DNA of 64,000 nt from the NCBI GenBank assembly GCA_030681795.1, contig JAUXRG010000098.1, forward strand, positions 62,001 to 126,000. Reading direction: 5' to 3'. This document shows positions 1 through 7,856 of the stretch, one piece after another (position 1 is the first letter of the stretch; each line of letters opens with the position of its first letter). The translations under genes and the position numbers were made by a program. The DNA comes from Rubrivivax sp. (GTDB taxonomy: Bacteria; Pseudomonadota; Gammaproteobacteria; Burkholderiales; Burkholderiaceae_C). The notes below the pieces were generated by a model. It saw nothing but the letters and a program-made list of their open reading frames with translations, was not told where the DNA came from and ran no database searches.

Positions 1-1160
1 TGGGTGGCGGTCTTCACGCCGTAGATGCCGGCGTGGCCCGAGCAGCGCTCCACCGTGGTGAGCTTGAGCTCCACGGTCTGGCCGATGAGCTTGAACATCT
101 CCTCGGTCTTCTTGCCGATGTTCTGCACCCGGCCGTGGCACGGGATGTGGTAGCTGACGCGGCCCAGCGCGGTCTTGAAATCGGTCTTCAGCAGGCCGTC
201 CCTGTGGCGCGCCATGAAATATTCGAAGGGGTCGAACATGGCCCGCTTGACGAGCTGCGTGTCGGCGTCCTCGGGGAACATCAGCGGCAGCTCCTGCTTG
301 AACATCAGCGTGCAGCTGGGCACCGGCGTGACGATGGCCCAGCCCTCGCGCGCATAGCGCGCCAGGACCGGCATGTTGGCGCGCCAGGCGGCCTCCACCG
401 CGTCGAGGTCGCCGAGCTCGAGCCTGGGCATGCCGCAGCACTGTTCCTTCTCGACGATTTCGTAGGGGATCTCGTTGTGGTCGAGCAGCTTGACCAGGTC
501 GGCGCCTATGCCCGGCTCGTTGTAGTTCATGTAGCAGGTGGCAAAGATCGCCACCTTGCCCGGGGTGCGCTGGCCGTTGACGGCCGGGTGCGCGGGGTTG
601 TTCATGGCGCGGCCCCAGCGGAAGCGCTGCGGCGCCAGGCCGGGCATCCAGGCCTCGGGGTGCACGCGCAGCTGGCTGTCCATGAGGCTGCGCGCGGCCT
701 TGGTGCCATTGATGGCGTTGACCACGGACACGACGATGGGGATGCCGGCGAACTGGCCGTGCAGGTCGGTGCTGGCGAGAAACTTGTCGCGCGCCTTGAC
801 CTCGCCCTTGCGGAACTTGATGGCCTTGGCGCGCAGCATGAGGTGCGGGAAGTCCAGGCCCCAGGCGTGCGGCGGCGTGTACGGGCACTTCGTCATGTAG
901 CACAGGTCACACAGGTAGCACTGGTCGACGACGCTCCAGTAGGCTTCCTTCTTCACGCCGTGCACCTCGCCGTCCTCGGTGGCGTCCACCAGGTCGAACA
1001 GATTGGGGAAGCTCTGGCACAGGCTCACGCAGCGGCGGCAGCCGTGGCAGATGTCGAACACGCGCTCCATCTCGGCCAGGGCTTTGCCCTCGTCGTAGAA
1101 ATCGGGGTTCTTCCAATCGATGGCGTGGCGGGTGGGGGCTTCGAGGTTGCCTTCGCGCAT
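1..1160 (-). CDS. Iron-sulfur (heterodisulfide reductase-like) oxidoreductase, 3' end outside window
   Basis: The protein is read from ATG at 1160 and leaves the window after about 386 residues. Two ferredoxin-type cysteine sets are visible: C38/C41/C44/C48 and C81/C84/C87/C92. They are followed by two CCG-type domains like those of HdrB and GlpC; the first has the CCG motif (EQCCGMPR) and the second is degenerate (ERCSGHAG). This arrangement is that of the Fe-S oxidoreductases found beside rubrerythrin in many proteobacteria, which probably pass electrons to it. The rubrerythrin gene is directly upstream on the same strand, with a hairpin between them. The electron donor and exact reaction cannot be told from sequence. 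The family call is firm; the link to peroxide reduction is inferred from context. Confidence 0.85.
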   Translation of the reverse strand, partial: MREGNLEAPTRHAIDWKNPDFYDEGKALAEMERVFDICHGCRRCVSLCQSFPNLFDLVDATEDGEVHGVKKEAYWSVVDQCYLCDLCYMTKCPYTPPHAWGLDFPHLMLRAKAIKFRKGEVKARDKFLASTDLHGQFAGIPIVVSVVNAINGTKAARSLMDSQLRVHPEAWMPGLAPQRFRWGRAMNNPAHPAVNGQRTPGKVAIFATCYMNYNEPGIGADLVKLLDHNEIPYEIVEKEQCCGMPRLELGDLDAVEAAWRANMPVLARYAREGWAIVTPVPSCTLMFKQELPLMFPEDADTQLVKRAMFDPFEYFMARHRDGLLKTDFKTALGRVSYHIPCHGRVQNIGKKTEEMFKLIGQTVELKLTTVERCSGHAGIYGVKTAT

Positions 1161-1200
1161 GGTGCGGGCCTGGTGGTGGTGGGTTGCAAACGAACAAACG

Positions 1201-1225
1201 AACAAGGGGCACGAAGCCCCTTGTT
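1201..1225 (-). terminator. Hairpin between rubrerythrin and Fe-S oxidoreductase genes
   Basis: A perfect 10-bp stem (AACAAGGGGC with GCCCCTTGTT) closes a five-base loop. On the minus strand it is followed by a T-rich stretch (CGTTTGTTCGTTT). It lies 20 bases after the rubrerythrin stop codon, so it could act as a partial terminator that lowers transcription of the oxidoreductase relative to rubrerythrin. Confidence 0.6.
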
Positions 1226-1244
1226 CAACGGGCTTCAGCTCGGA

Positions 1245-1667
1245 TCAATCGACCAGCGCATCCAAAGCCTTCTGGTAGCGGTTGGCATGCGAGCGTTCGG
1301 CCTTGGCCAGCGTCTCGAACCAGTCGGCGATCTCGTCGAAGCCTTCTTCGCGCGCCGCCTTGGCCATGCCCGGGTACATGTCGGTGTACTCGTGCGTTTC
1401 GCCAGCGACGGCAGCCGTCAGGTTCTGCCGGCTGTTGCCGATGGGCAGGCCGGTGGCCGGGTCGCCCGAGCCGTTCTCGAGGAATTCGAGATGGCCGTGC
1501 GCATGACCGGTTTCGCCCTCGGCGGTGGAGCGGAACAGCATGGCCACGTCGTTCTGGCCCTCGACGTCAGCCTTGTTGGCGAAATACAGATACCGGCGGT
1601 TGGCCTGGGATTCACCCGCGAAGGCGTCCTTCAGGTTTTGCTCGGTCTTGGAACCTTTTAAGCCCAT
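1245..1667 (-). CDS. rbr: Rubrerythrin without rubredoxin domain
   Basis: This is a 140-residue ferritin-like diiron protein that would reduce hydrogen peroxide in the cytoplasm of oxygen-stressed cells. The four-helix ligand pattern is complete: E19, E52-x-x-H55 (GETGH), the GETHEY segment near residue 97 and a final E-x-x-H (AERSH). The C-terminal Cys4 rubredoxin domain of classical rubrerythrins is absent, so electrons must come from another protein, plausibly the Fe-S oxidoreductase encoded next. The start at 1667 was chosen over an upstream in-frame ATG because AGGAG lies seven bases before it and the family begins near MGLKGSKTE. The 150 bases upstream (1668-1819) carry no gene. Confidence 0.93.
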   Translation of the reverse strand: MGLKGSKTEQNLKDAFAGESQANRRYLYFANKADVEGQNDVAMLFRSTAEGETGHAHGHLEFLENGSGDPATGLPIGNSRQNLTAAVAGETHEYTDMYPGMAKAAREEGFDEIADWFETLAKAERSHANRYQKALDALVD

Positions 1668-1819
1668 GTCTTGCTCCTGGAGTTCAAAAAAGCATTCGGC
1701 CCGGCACCCGCTGCGGTGCACGGCCGAAGGCTACGGTACCAAACTGCCGCCCGGCCAGCCAATACAAAGCTTCAATGTCAACCATAGCCACGGCCGTGGC
1801 CCGGCGGGCACCCGACTCG

Positions 1820-2677
1820 TCAACGCAGACCGAGCAGCCGCAGCGCCAGTTCGTGCAGGCGAGCGGCGGGGTCGGCCAGGCCCTGCAACACGGTGAAATG
1901 GTTGGCACCGAGCAGCGTTTCGCACACGGGCACGGCCGTGGGACCCCAGACGTCGCGGATGAGCCGGTTCTGGCGCAGGAACTCTTCGCTTTCCTCCTGG
2001 CCCACGGTGGCGTACAGGCGCGCGCCCTTGGGCCGCGGGAAAAAGGCCGGGCTCAACCGGGCCACCGCCGTCGGCGTGAGCTTCAGGTCGGCTTGCAGGA
2101 AAGGCGCATGCCGCAGCGGCTCCAGGTCGTACAGGCCGGAGATCGACAAGGCGCCGGCCAGCGGCTGCGCCGGCATGTCGGCCGCCAGCTCCTTCCAGCG
2201 GCAGCTCAGCAGCAGGGTGGCCAGGTGCCCGCCGGCCGAGTGGCCCACGAGCGCGATGCGCCTGGCGTCGCCGCCGTATTGCGCAGCGTGGCGCCAGACC
2301 CAGATGACGGCCTGCGCCAGTTGCAGCGCGATCTGCTCGATGCTCAGGGCTGGGCACAAGCCGTAATTGGGCACCACCACCATCGCGCCATCAGCCACGA
2401 ACGAAGGCGCGACGAAGGAGTGGTCGGCCTTGTCCAGCGCGCGCCAGTAGCCGCCGTGGATGAACAGGAGCACGGGCGCGCCGGGCGCGGCGGCGGGGAA
2501 GATGTCCAACGTCTGGCCCGGGCCGCTGCCGTACGCGATGTCAAGCTGCGCGGGGCTCTGGCTGCGGACGAATGCAGAAGCTTCAGCCCACCGCGCAAGC
2601 ACCCTGGCATGGTCGGCCACGCGGGCGCGGTTGTTGTATTGCGCTTCCAGCCAGACCGGATCGAAACGAGGTTTCAT
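1820..2677 (-). CDS. Alpha/beta hydrolase (arylformamidase/esterase-like)
   Basis: The 285-residue product has the hormone-sensitive-lipase style oxyanion motif HGGYW, the nucleophile elbow GHSAGG and a late catalytic histidine in GANHFT, so it is an active serine hydrolase by motif. The N-terminal segment WLEAQYNNRA recalls kynurenine formamidase-like esterases, but no tryptophan-pathway genes are near and the substrate is unknown. The start at 2677 is tentative: an ATG four codons upstream (2689) is also possible and neither has a clear Shine-Dalgarno sequence. It is transcribed away from the tRNA-Ala gene. Confidence 0.85.
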   Translation of the reverse strand: MKPRFDPVWLEAQYNNRARVADHARVLARWAEASAFVRSQSPAQLDIAYGSGPGQTLDIFPAAAPGAPVLLFIHGGYWRALDKADHSFVAPSFVADGAMVVVPNYGLCPALSIEQIALQLAQAVIWVWRHAAQYGGDARRIALVGHSAGGHLATLLLSCRWKELAADMPAQPLAGALSISGLYDLEPLRHAPFLQADLKLTPTAVARLSPAFFPRPKGARLYATVGQEESEEFLRQNRLIRDVWGPTAVPVCETLLGANHFTVLQGLADPAARLHELALRLLGLR

Positions 2678-2760
2678 GTGACAGTTCATGGCTACGTGAC
2701 GGGGCCGCGATGTTAAGCGTGGCCGGGCAGTGCACGAGCAGTGCAGAGACGCAGCAGTGA

Positions 2761-2766
2761 TAAACT
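2761..2766 (+). promoter_or_regulatory. Possible -10 box of tRNA-Ala
   Basis: TAAACT lies 14 bases before the first base of the tRNA, the usual distance for a tRNA promoter. No good -35 hexamer was seen, so this is only a suggestion. Confidence 0.35.
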
Positions 2767-2780
2767 GCAAGGCTACACGT

Positions 2781-2856
<76 letters not shown>

Positions 2857-2864
2857 CCGAACCG

Positions 2865-2890
2865 CAGGGGCCGCCAGTGAGCGGCCCCTG
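2865..2890 (+). terminator. Terminator of tRNA-Ala
   Basis: A perfect 10-bp stem (CAGGGGCCGC with GCGGCCCCTG) and six-base loop start nine bases after the CCA end. The T tract is short (CTCTTG), but position and stem strength fit a tRNA terminator. Confidence 0.65.
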
Positions 2891-2965
2891 GCTCTTGTGA
2901 ATCCTGCACGTGCCGCTCGCGCCTTTGGGCTGGAGAGCCCGATCATCGCCGCGCATCGCGTTCGA

Positions 2966-3006
2966 TTGAGCGTGCTCAATGCGCTGGCTGGCCTGGCACC
3001 TATTCT
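2966..3006 (+). promoter_or_regulatory. FNR-type box with -10 element
   Basis: TTGAGCGTGCTCAA (2966-2979) matches the FNR/DNR/FixK consensus TTGA-N6-TCAA with perfect dyad symmetry of its five-base arms. A TATTCT -10 box lies at 3001-3006. A start site near 3014 would put the box centre at -41.5, the canonical class II activator position. The Crp/Fnr gene at 4102-5028 is a candidate for the cognate regulator. Confidence 0.65.
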
Positions 3007-3012
3007 TGGTTT

Positions 3013-3198
3013 GTGTGCGGTGGGAGAGTGAAACCGATCGCCGCGCGCGATGGTGAGGATTCCCCTTGAGGGGGAAGTTACGTGATGTGCCCACATCACG
3101 GGGATGAAGACACCCTCAGACCGGCGGGGCCGCAGCTGGCTTCGTCGGGGGTCTTCACCGGGCCCGCCACGACGCAAGAACTGGCGGGCCTTCATTTT
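3013..3198 (+). ncRNA. Candidate FNR-activated small RNA
   Basis: This 424-base stretch between tRNA-Ala and the universal stress gene has no convincing coding frame. Reading from the predicted start, it contains a hairpin at 3060-3076 (TTCCCC/GGGGAA, loop TTGAG), a near-perfect hairpin at 3081-3100 (CGTGATGTG/CACATCACG), a longer imperfect stem (3105-3155, GAAGAC/GTCTTC) and a final terminator. A promoter with FNR box, stacked hairpins and a terminator with no gene between them together fit a regulatory RNA of about 185 bases. It is not a family I recognise. Tiny frames such as the 11-codon one at 3050 lack a ribosome binding site. Expression is not proven. Confidence 0.5.
3161..3198 (+). 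terminator. Intrinsic terminator of the candidate small RNA
   Basis: GGCCCGCCA (3161-3169) pairs with TGGCGGGCC (3182-3190), nine perfect base pairs, followed directly by TTCATTTT on the plus strand. The T tract is absent on the other strand, so it terminates rightward transcription, for which no protein gene exists here. Confidence 0.7.
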
Positions 3199-3280
3199 GC
3201 GCGGCCGCTGCGCAGCGTGGGTCAGCGCGCGGCCTTCGGCAAGCGGGGTCGGCGCTCGCCCTGGGCCCCGATCGCGGCCT

Positions 3281-4105
3281 TCAGTGCGCCATCAACACGG
3301 GCAGCGTCATGCTCTGCAGCACGGTGCGCGAGGCCCCGCCCAGCACCAGTTCGCGCGCCCGGCTGTGGCCGTAGCAGCCCATCACGAGTAAATCGGCGGC
3401 GGTGTCGGCGGCCAGCGAGAGCAGCGCTTCGCCGACCTCGCCCGAGCCCAGCACATGCCGCCGCAGCGGCGCGGTGACACCCTGCAGGCGCAGCCAGCTC
3501 TCCAGCGCCGCGATATCGGCGTGGCCACCCTCCTGGGCTGCGGGCTGGCGGGCCACGTGCACGGCAGCGGCCTGGCGCAGCCAGGGCAGCGCCGCGCTGG
3601 CCGCCCGGGCGGCCTCGCGCGTGGGCTTCCAGGCCAGCAGCACCTGGCTACCGATTTGCTCTGCCGGGCCGACGCAGGGCACGACCAGGGTCGGCCTGCC
3701 GCTGTCGGTGATGACCGAGGGAACGAAATCGGGCGGCAGGGCGCCGGTCTGGTCGTCACTGGAGTCGCCCTGGCCAAGCACCACGAGATCGGCGAAGAGC
3801 GCGGCCTGCAAAAAGGCGAAGCGCAGGCCCTCGAAATTCGCTTCCAGCCACTGCATGGGCCCCGACCCGGCTTCGCGGTCGAACAAGGCCCGCGCCCGGT
3901 CGCGCTGCAGGCGATCGAATTCGAACAACGCCGAGGCCGCGGAGGACATGCCTTCGGCGCTGGCCCAGGGCACCGCCAGCAGGCTGGGGAGCACGGCATA
4001 CATCGCCGTCAGGCGGGCGCCCTGCTGTTGTGCCACGCGATGCGCCAGGGCCAGCCGTACGGCCGAACGCGGCGAGGCGTCGAGGTGAACGAGGACGCTC
4101 TTCAT
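3281..4105 (-). CDS. Universal stress protein with two UspA domains
   Basis: The 274-residue protein begins with MKSVLVHLDAS, typical of UspA, and is long enough for two tandem domains. The C-terminal copy keeps the nucleotide-binding pattern G-x2-G-x9-G-S/A as GCYGHSRARELVLGGAS; the first copy is more divergent. Such proteins help cells survive oxygen limitation and other stresses, probably by binding ATP. The start at 4105 has GGGAG seven bases upstream and overlaps the stop of the Crp/Fnr gene as ATGA, so the two are translationally coupled. The final gene of its unit, it may be controlled by the same FNR-type signals. Confidence 0.92.
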   Translation of the reverse strand: MKSVLVHLDASPRSAVRLALAHRVAQQQGARLTAMYAVLPSLLAVPWASAEGMSSAASALFEFDRLQRDRARALFDREAGSGPMQWLEANFEGLRFAFLQAALFADLVVLGQGDSSDDQTGALPPDFVPSVITDSGRPTLVVPCVGPAEQIGSQVLLAWKPTREAARAASAALPWLRQAAAVHVARQPAAQEGGHADIAALESWLRLQGVTAPLRRHVLGSGEVGEALLSLAADTAADLLVMGCYGHSRARELVLGGASRTVLQSMTLPVLMAH

Positions 4106-5028
4106 GTGGGCTCCCTGAGGCCGGCACTTGCGCGGCGGTGGGCCCAGCCCGCGGCCGTGCCGGCCAACTCGATGCCCGCCCACCACACCGGGCCTGCCCG
4201 GCGCCCATGTGGAGCTTCCGCGTGGCCATGGTCCGCGGGCAGGTCATCGCCCACGTTGCGTGTGCTGCGGGCGCGGGCCTGCAGTCGCGCGAGGTCGAGA
4301 AGCTCGACTTCGCGGTTGTTCACCTTGATGCAGCCGCCGTCGGCCAGCGCGCTGAAGGAACGGCTCACCGTCTCGTGGGCCACGCCCAGGCAGCTGGCGA
4401 TGTCGCGCCGACACATGGCCAGGTGCAGGCGGCGCGGCGAGCGTCCGAGCTCGGCCATGCGCGACGACATCCACAACAGGAAGCGGGCCAGCCGCACGTC
4501 GGCCGCCACCGCGGCCATCATCTCCGTCAATTCGGCGGCCCGCGCGAGCTGGCGGCTCAGGGCCAGCAGCAAGGCCTGGTCAAAGGCGGGTGAGTGCAGC
4601 CGCAAGCCGCGCAAGTCCTGCAGCGGCAGGACATACACCGTGCATTCCTCCAGCGCCTGCGCGCTGACGGGCTGGGTGCCTCGGCACAAGGCATCGAAGC
4701 CCAACACCTCGCCCAGGCCGGCAAACGACAGCACCTGCTCGTAGCCGTCTTCCGCGGTCTTGACGCAGCGCATCGTGCCCGAGCGCATCACGTGCAGGTC
4801 TTGCACACGCGACCCCTCGTGGAACAGCACCGCACCCTGGCGCACATGCCACAGCGCGATGGGCAGGCGGGCCTCGTCGCCGCCCAGGGCCTCGGCGCCG
4901 CCGCCCAGGGTTCGCACCAGATCGGCCAGGTGGCCCAGGGTTTCGGACGGGCTCGCATGGCCGCCGCGCGTCGGGGGGCTGGCCAGCGGCGTGCCGCTGG
5001 GTTCGAGCTGCAGGACCGGGGTGCCCAT
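4102..5028 (-). CDS. Crp/Fnr-family transcriptional regulator without N-terminal Fe-S cysteines
   Basis: A 308-residue protein with a cyclic-nucleotide-binding fold (about 60-165) and a C-terminal winged helix. The recognition helix reads HETVSR, keeping the E-x-x-S-R set that FNR uses to read TTGAT half-sites. No cysteine occurs before about residue 88, so the 4Fe-4S sensor of true FNR is absent. It is more like FixK or DNR, controlled by its own synthesis or by heme, than a direct oxygen sensor. The last 60 residues after the helix-turn-helix are an unusual low-complexity tail. It is co-transcribed with the universal stress gene and lies opposite a FixJ-like regulator across a perfect FNR box. 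Confidence 0.9.
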   Translation of the reverse strand: MGTPVLQLEPSGTPLASPPTRGGHASPSETLGHLADLVRTLGGGAEALGGDEARLPIALWHVRQGAVLFHEGSRVQDLHVMRSGTMRCVKTAEDGYEQVLSFAGLGEVLGFDALCRGTQPVSAQALEECTVYVLPLQDLRGLRLHSPAFDQALLLALSRQLARAAELTEMMAAVAADVRLARFLLWMSSRMAELGRSPRRLHLAMCRRDIASCLGVAHETVSRSFSALADGGCIKVNNREVELLDLARLQARARSTRNVGDDLPADHGHAEAPHGRRAGPVWWAGIELAGTAAGWAHRRASAGLREPT

Positions 5029-5175
5029 GATGACCTCCGCTGGTGGTGACGCGCCCGACGGCGCGGGCCGACGAAGTCAAGCGTCACGCCCCCGCGATCT
5101 CCGGGCAATCGGCCGGGGCTGCATTGCCCTGTCGGCCGCTGTCGCTGCAATGTCCGCGGGTCGTCCTACCGTGGG

Positions 5176-5191
5176 CTCGGAAATTTCCGAG
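5176..5191. promoter_or_regulatory. Perfect 16-bp palindrome, operator candidate
   Basis: CTCGGAAATTTCCGAG is a perfect dyad in the divergent gap between the Crp/Fnr gene and the response regulator. It is AT-rich at its centre, unlike the surrounding DNA. It could bind a dimeric regulator, for example the LuxR-type response regulator encoded downstream, but no direct evidence ties them. Confidence 0.5.
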
Positions 5192-5235
5192 TGACTGCAG
5201 CGGCGGCCCCGGCAGCCCGACGATCCAGGGCACAC

Positions 5236-5249
5236 TTGATGGCGATCAA
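5236..5249. promoter_or_regulatory. Consensus FNR box
   Basis: TTGATGGCGATCAA is an exact match to TTGAT-N4-ATCAA. It lies between two divergent regulatory genes, 208 bases from the Crp/Fnr start and 126 from the response regulator start. No good -10 box was found 41 bases to either side, so which gene it controls, or whether it is autoregulatory, is open. The rest of the 5029-5374 gap shows only the palindrome at 5176. Confidence 0.65.
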
Positions 5250-5374
5250 AGCCTGGCCGACGGCACCCGCGCAAGCTGCCCCTTCCGGGTTTGCGGCGAG
5301 CGGGCCACCGCCTGCCGCCGGGCACGAGCCGCGGAGGAGCTTGCCCATGGTGGTTCGCAGGTCTCGGGTGCTTG

Positions 5375-6067
5375 ATGAAGCAGGTGGCGATGTCCCCGCC
5401 GGGTGAGGCCCACGCGCTTCGCATCCTGCTCGTCGACGACCACGCCATCGTGCGCGAGGGGCTCAAGCGCCTCCTCGAAGGCACGGGTTGGTCGATTGCC
5501 GAAGCTGAGAACGGTTTCCAGGCGCTGGAGTTGATGCGCCGCGAGCCCTTCGACCTGGCGATCATCGACCTCTCCATGCCCGGCATGAGCGGCCTGGATC
5601 TGCTGCACCGCACGCGCGCCGAGTTCGCCCGCATGGGCATTCTGGTGCTGAGCATGCACGCCGAGGAGCAGTACGCGATGCGGGCCTTCAAGGCCGGGGC
5701 CAACGGCTATGTCACCAAGGACAGCGCGGCGCGCGAACTCGTCAACGCGGTGCGCAAGGTGGCCGCCGGTGGGGCCTACGTCAGCGCCGGCCTGGCCGAG
5801 CGCATGGTGCTGCAACTCGGCGGCACCATGCAGGTGCCGCGGCACACCGAGCTCTCCGACCGCGAGCTCGACGTCCTGCGCCGCCTGGTGGCCGGCCAGC
5901 GGCCCACCGAGATCGCCCAGGCGCTGCACCTGTCGGTGAAGACCGTGAGCACGCACAAGACGCGCATCCAGGACAAGCTGCAACTGCACAACACCGCCGC
6001 CCTGGTGCGCTACGGCATGGAAAACGGCCTGTGCGCCGACGACGCGGTGCCCGAGTCCGGCTTTTGA
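5375..6067 (+). CDS. NarL/FixJ-family response regulator
   Basis: The 230-residue protein has a receiver domain with the acidic pair D21/D22, phospho-acceptor D65 (IIDLSMPG) and the conserved lysine in YVTKDS, then a LuxR-type helix-turn-helix (LSDRELDVLRRL, KTVSTHKTRI). It should bind DNA as a dimer when phosphorylated. An alternative start at 5390 has AGG five bases before it and would drop five residues. The kinase gene at 10873-12294, with a HisKA_3 domain that pairs with this regulator class, is the most likely partner although 4.8 kb away. It sits across from the Crp/Fnr gene, as fixJ-fixK type pairs often do. Confidence 0.92.
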   Translation: MKQVAMSPPGEAHALRILLVDDHAIVREGLKRLLEGTGWSIAEAENGFQALELMRREPFDLAIIDLSMPGMSGLDLLHRTRAEFARMGILVLSMHAEEQYAMRAFKAGANGYVTKDSAARELVNAVRKVAAGGAYVSAGLAERMVLQLGGTMQVPRHTELSDRELDVLRRLVAGQRPTEIAQALHLSVKTVSTHKTRIQDKLQLHNTAALVRYGMENGLCADDAVPESGF

Positions 6068-6069
6068 GT

Positions 6070-7734
6070 TCAGGCCGGCCGTTCGCACGGCGGCACCGGC
6101 CCGGCCTGACCCAGCCGCTCGAGCAGCGGTCCCCAATCGGCCTGCGGCGCAGCGTCACCCGCATCCGGCAGCGGCCGGCAGCGAAACACCACGCCGCCTT
6201 CGTCGGCCTGCAGCGGCTCGGCCGTGCGCCATTGCATCTGCAGCACCCGCTCGTCGGCTTCGGAGGCGTCGGCCGCCAGGGCCGCGCGGCGGTGCACGCG
6301 CTCGCGCAGGGTGGCCGGTGCGGCTTCGAAGTCGAGGAGGACCGCGGCAACGCCCTGCGCTGCCGCCACGCGCCGTGCGGCGTCGCGCTGGGCCCGTTTC
6401 AGGAAGGTCGCATCGAGGATCACGGGGTAGCCGCCCTGCAGCACCGGCACGGCCAGCCGCACCAGCCGCGCGTAGGTGGCCGCGGTGCTTTCGCCGCTGT
6501 AGAGGCCGGCCTCCAAGGGCGAGGCGCTGCGGGCCAGCGCATCCAGCCCGGCCAGGCGCTTGCGCTCGACATCGGCACGGATGCGGATGGCGCCCGCGGC
6601 CTCCAGCAGGCCCTGCGTCAGGCTGGTCTTGCCGCTGCCCGAGGGTCCGTGCGTGAACATCAATGCCGGGTGCCCCGGCTGGCTGCTTTGCACGGCCAGA
6701 TGCAGGAACTGGCGCACCGACTCGGCCGCTGCCGTCGCGGCTGCCTCCTCGCACCCGGGTTGCGCCGCGCGCATCGCCGCCACCTTGGCGCGCACCAGGG
6801 CGCGGTGCACGATGTAGTAGCGCAGCACGCGTGCGCCGTCATAGTCGCCACTGCCCTGCAAGTAGGCATTGACGAAGCGGTGGGCCAAGGCGTGCAGCGC
6901 GTGCGCCTGGAGGTCCATGGCCATGAAGGCGACCTCGCTGATGACGTCGATCCAGCGGAAATCGTCGTTGAACTCGATACCGTCGAAGACCGTGGTCCGC
7001 CCGGCGATGAATGTGACGTTGCCCAGGTGCAGGTCGCCGTGGCACTCGCGCACGCGGCCCTCGGCCAGGCGCTGGGCAAAGACGGGCTCGAGCGCCGCCC
7101 AGGCCCGAACTTCCCAGCCCCGCAGCTGCTGCAACCGGGCGCGCTCGGCGGGCTGCGTGAGCAGGCCATCCAGCGCCTCCAGGTTGTCGAGCATGGGCGC
7201 TCGCACCTGCGCCGGCGTGCCCAGCCGGCCCTGGGCATCGGCCACCGCCGCGGCCGCATGGAAGGCGCACAGCAGCCCCGCCAATTCGTCGATGTGGGCA
7301 CTGCGCAGCGCCGCGCGCGCCGCCAGGCGGTCCCACAGGCCTTCCTGCGCGAAGGCCCGCATCTTCACTGCGCAGTCGATCATGGGGCCGGCGCCGCCGA
7401 GCACCGGTGCATCGGGCGTGCCGGCCACGGCCACCACATCGAGATACAGGTCCGGCGCCAGGCGGCGGTTCAGCCGCAATTCCTCATGGCAGCAATGCAG
7501 GCGCAGGGCCAGCGTCGAGTAGTCGAGGAAACCCGGCCGCAGCGCCTTCTTGAATTTGTAGGCATGCCCGCCGGCGATGAGCACGAAGGAGATATGGGTC
7601 TCGATGAGCTCGACGCGGGGGCCCGGGTGGCGTGCCTGCAGCGCCAGCCGCAGCGCCTGGACCATGGCCGCTTGTTCGGCCGGCGTCAGCTCGGTGCCCG
7701 CGGCAGGTTGCGATGGCGGCGTGGCGGCGTGCAT
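6070..7734 (-). CDS. Fused aminoglycoside-phosphotransferase-like and P-loop kinase protein
   Basis: The 554-residue protein joins two kinase-like halves. The N-terminal half has the APH/choline-kinase signature HGDLHLGN (from residue 232) followed by the DGIEFND segment that replaces the metal-binding D. The C-terminal half has a Walker A loop GPSGSGKTS (363-371) of the AAA_33/zeta-toxin type. Homologues annotated as bifunctional kinases occur widely in proteobacteria and often sit with stress or denitrification genes, but no substrate is known. The start at 7734 is the best of several and lacks a clear ribosome binding site. It ends three bases from the response regulator, converging on it. 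Confidence 0.85.
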   Translation of the reverse strand: MHAATPPSQPAAGTELTPAEQAAMVQALRLALQARHPGPRVELIETHISFVLIAGGHAYKFKKALRPGFLDYSTLALRLHCCHEELRLNRRLAPDLYLDVVAVAGTPDAPVLGGAGPMIDCAVKMRAFAQEGLWDRLAARAALRSAHIDELAGLLCAFHAAAAVADAQGRLGTPAQVRAPMLDNLEALDGLLTQPAERARLQQLRGWEVRAWAALEPVFAQRLAEGRVRECHGDLHLGNVTFIAGRTTVFDGIEFNDDFRWIDVISEVAFMAMDLQAHALHALAHRFVNAYLQGSGDYDGARVLRYYIVHRALVRAKVAAMRAAQPGCEEAAATAAAESVRQFLHLAVQSSQPGHPALMFTHGPSGSGKTSLTQGLLEAAGAIRIRADVERKRLAGLDALARSASPLEAGLYSGESTAATYARLVRLAVPVLQGGYPVILDATFLKRAQRDAARRVAAAQGVAAVLLDFEAAPATLRERVHRRAALAADASEADERVLQMQWRTAEPLQADEGGVVFRCRPLPDAGDAAPQADWGPLLERLGQAGPVPPCERPA

Positions 7735-7856
7735 GGGGGCTTGGAGGATGGTGAGCGCTGGCCCGCGCCGGTTCGGGCGACAGGCCAGTGTCGCGCAGCG
7801 TCTCGCACCAGCGCAAGCGGCAGCGTGCACATGCCGCACCCTTCCGATGAGCGGCG

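Noticed and set aside
33-1661. Long plus-strand open frame opposite the Fe-S oxidoreductase and rubrerythrin
   Set aside because: It is antisense to two clear families and arises from the high-GC codon bias; its composition is low-complexity.
1668-1819. Sigma-70 promoter for rubrerythrin from TTGACA on the minus strand
   Set aside because: No -10 hexamer lies at 16-18 bases from it.
2994-3009. TGGCAC followed by TTGG, a sigma-54-like -24/-12 element at the small RNA promoter
   Set aside because: The spacing is one base too long and the -12 GC is missing; the FNR box plus TATTCT box explains the region better.
5043-5375. 110-codon plus-strand frame in the divergent regulatory gap
   Set aside because: No ribosome binding site, no known motif, and it would cover the FNR box and palindrome.
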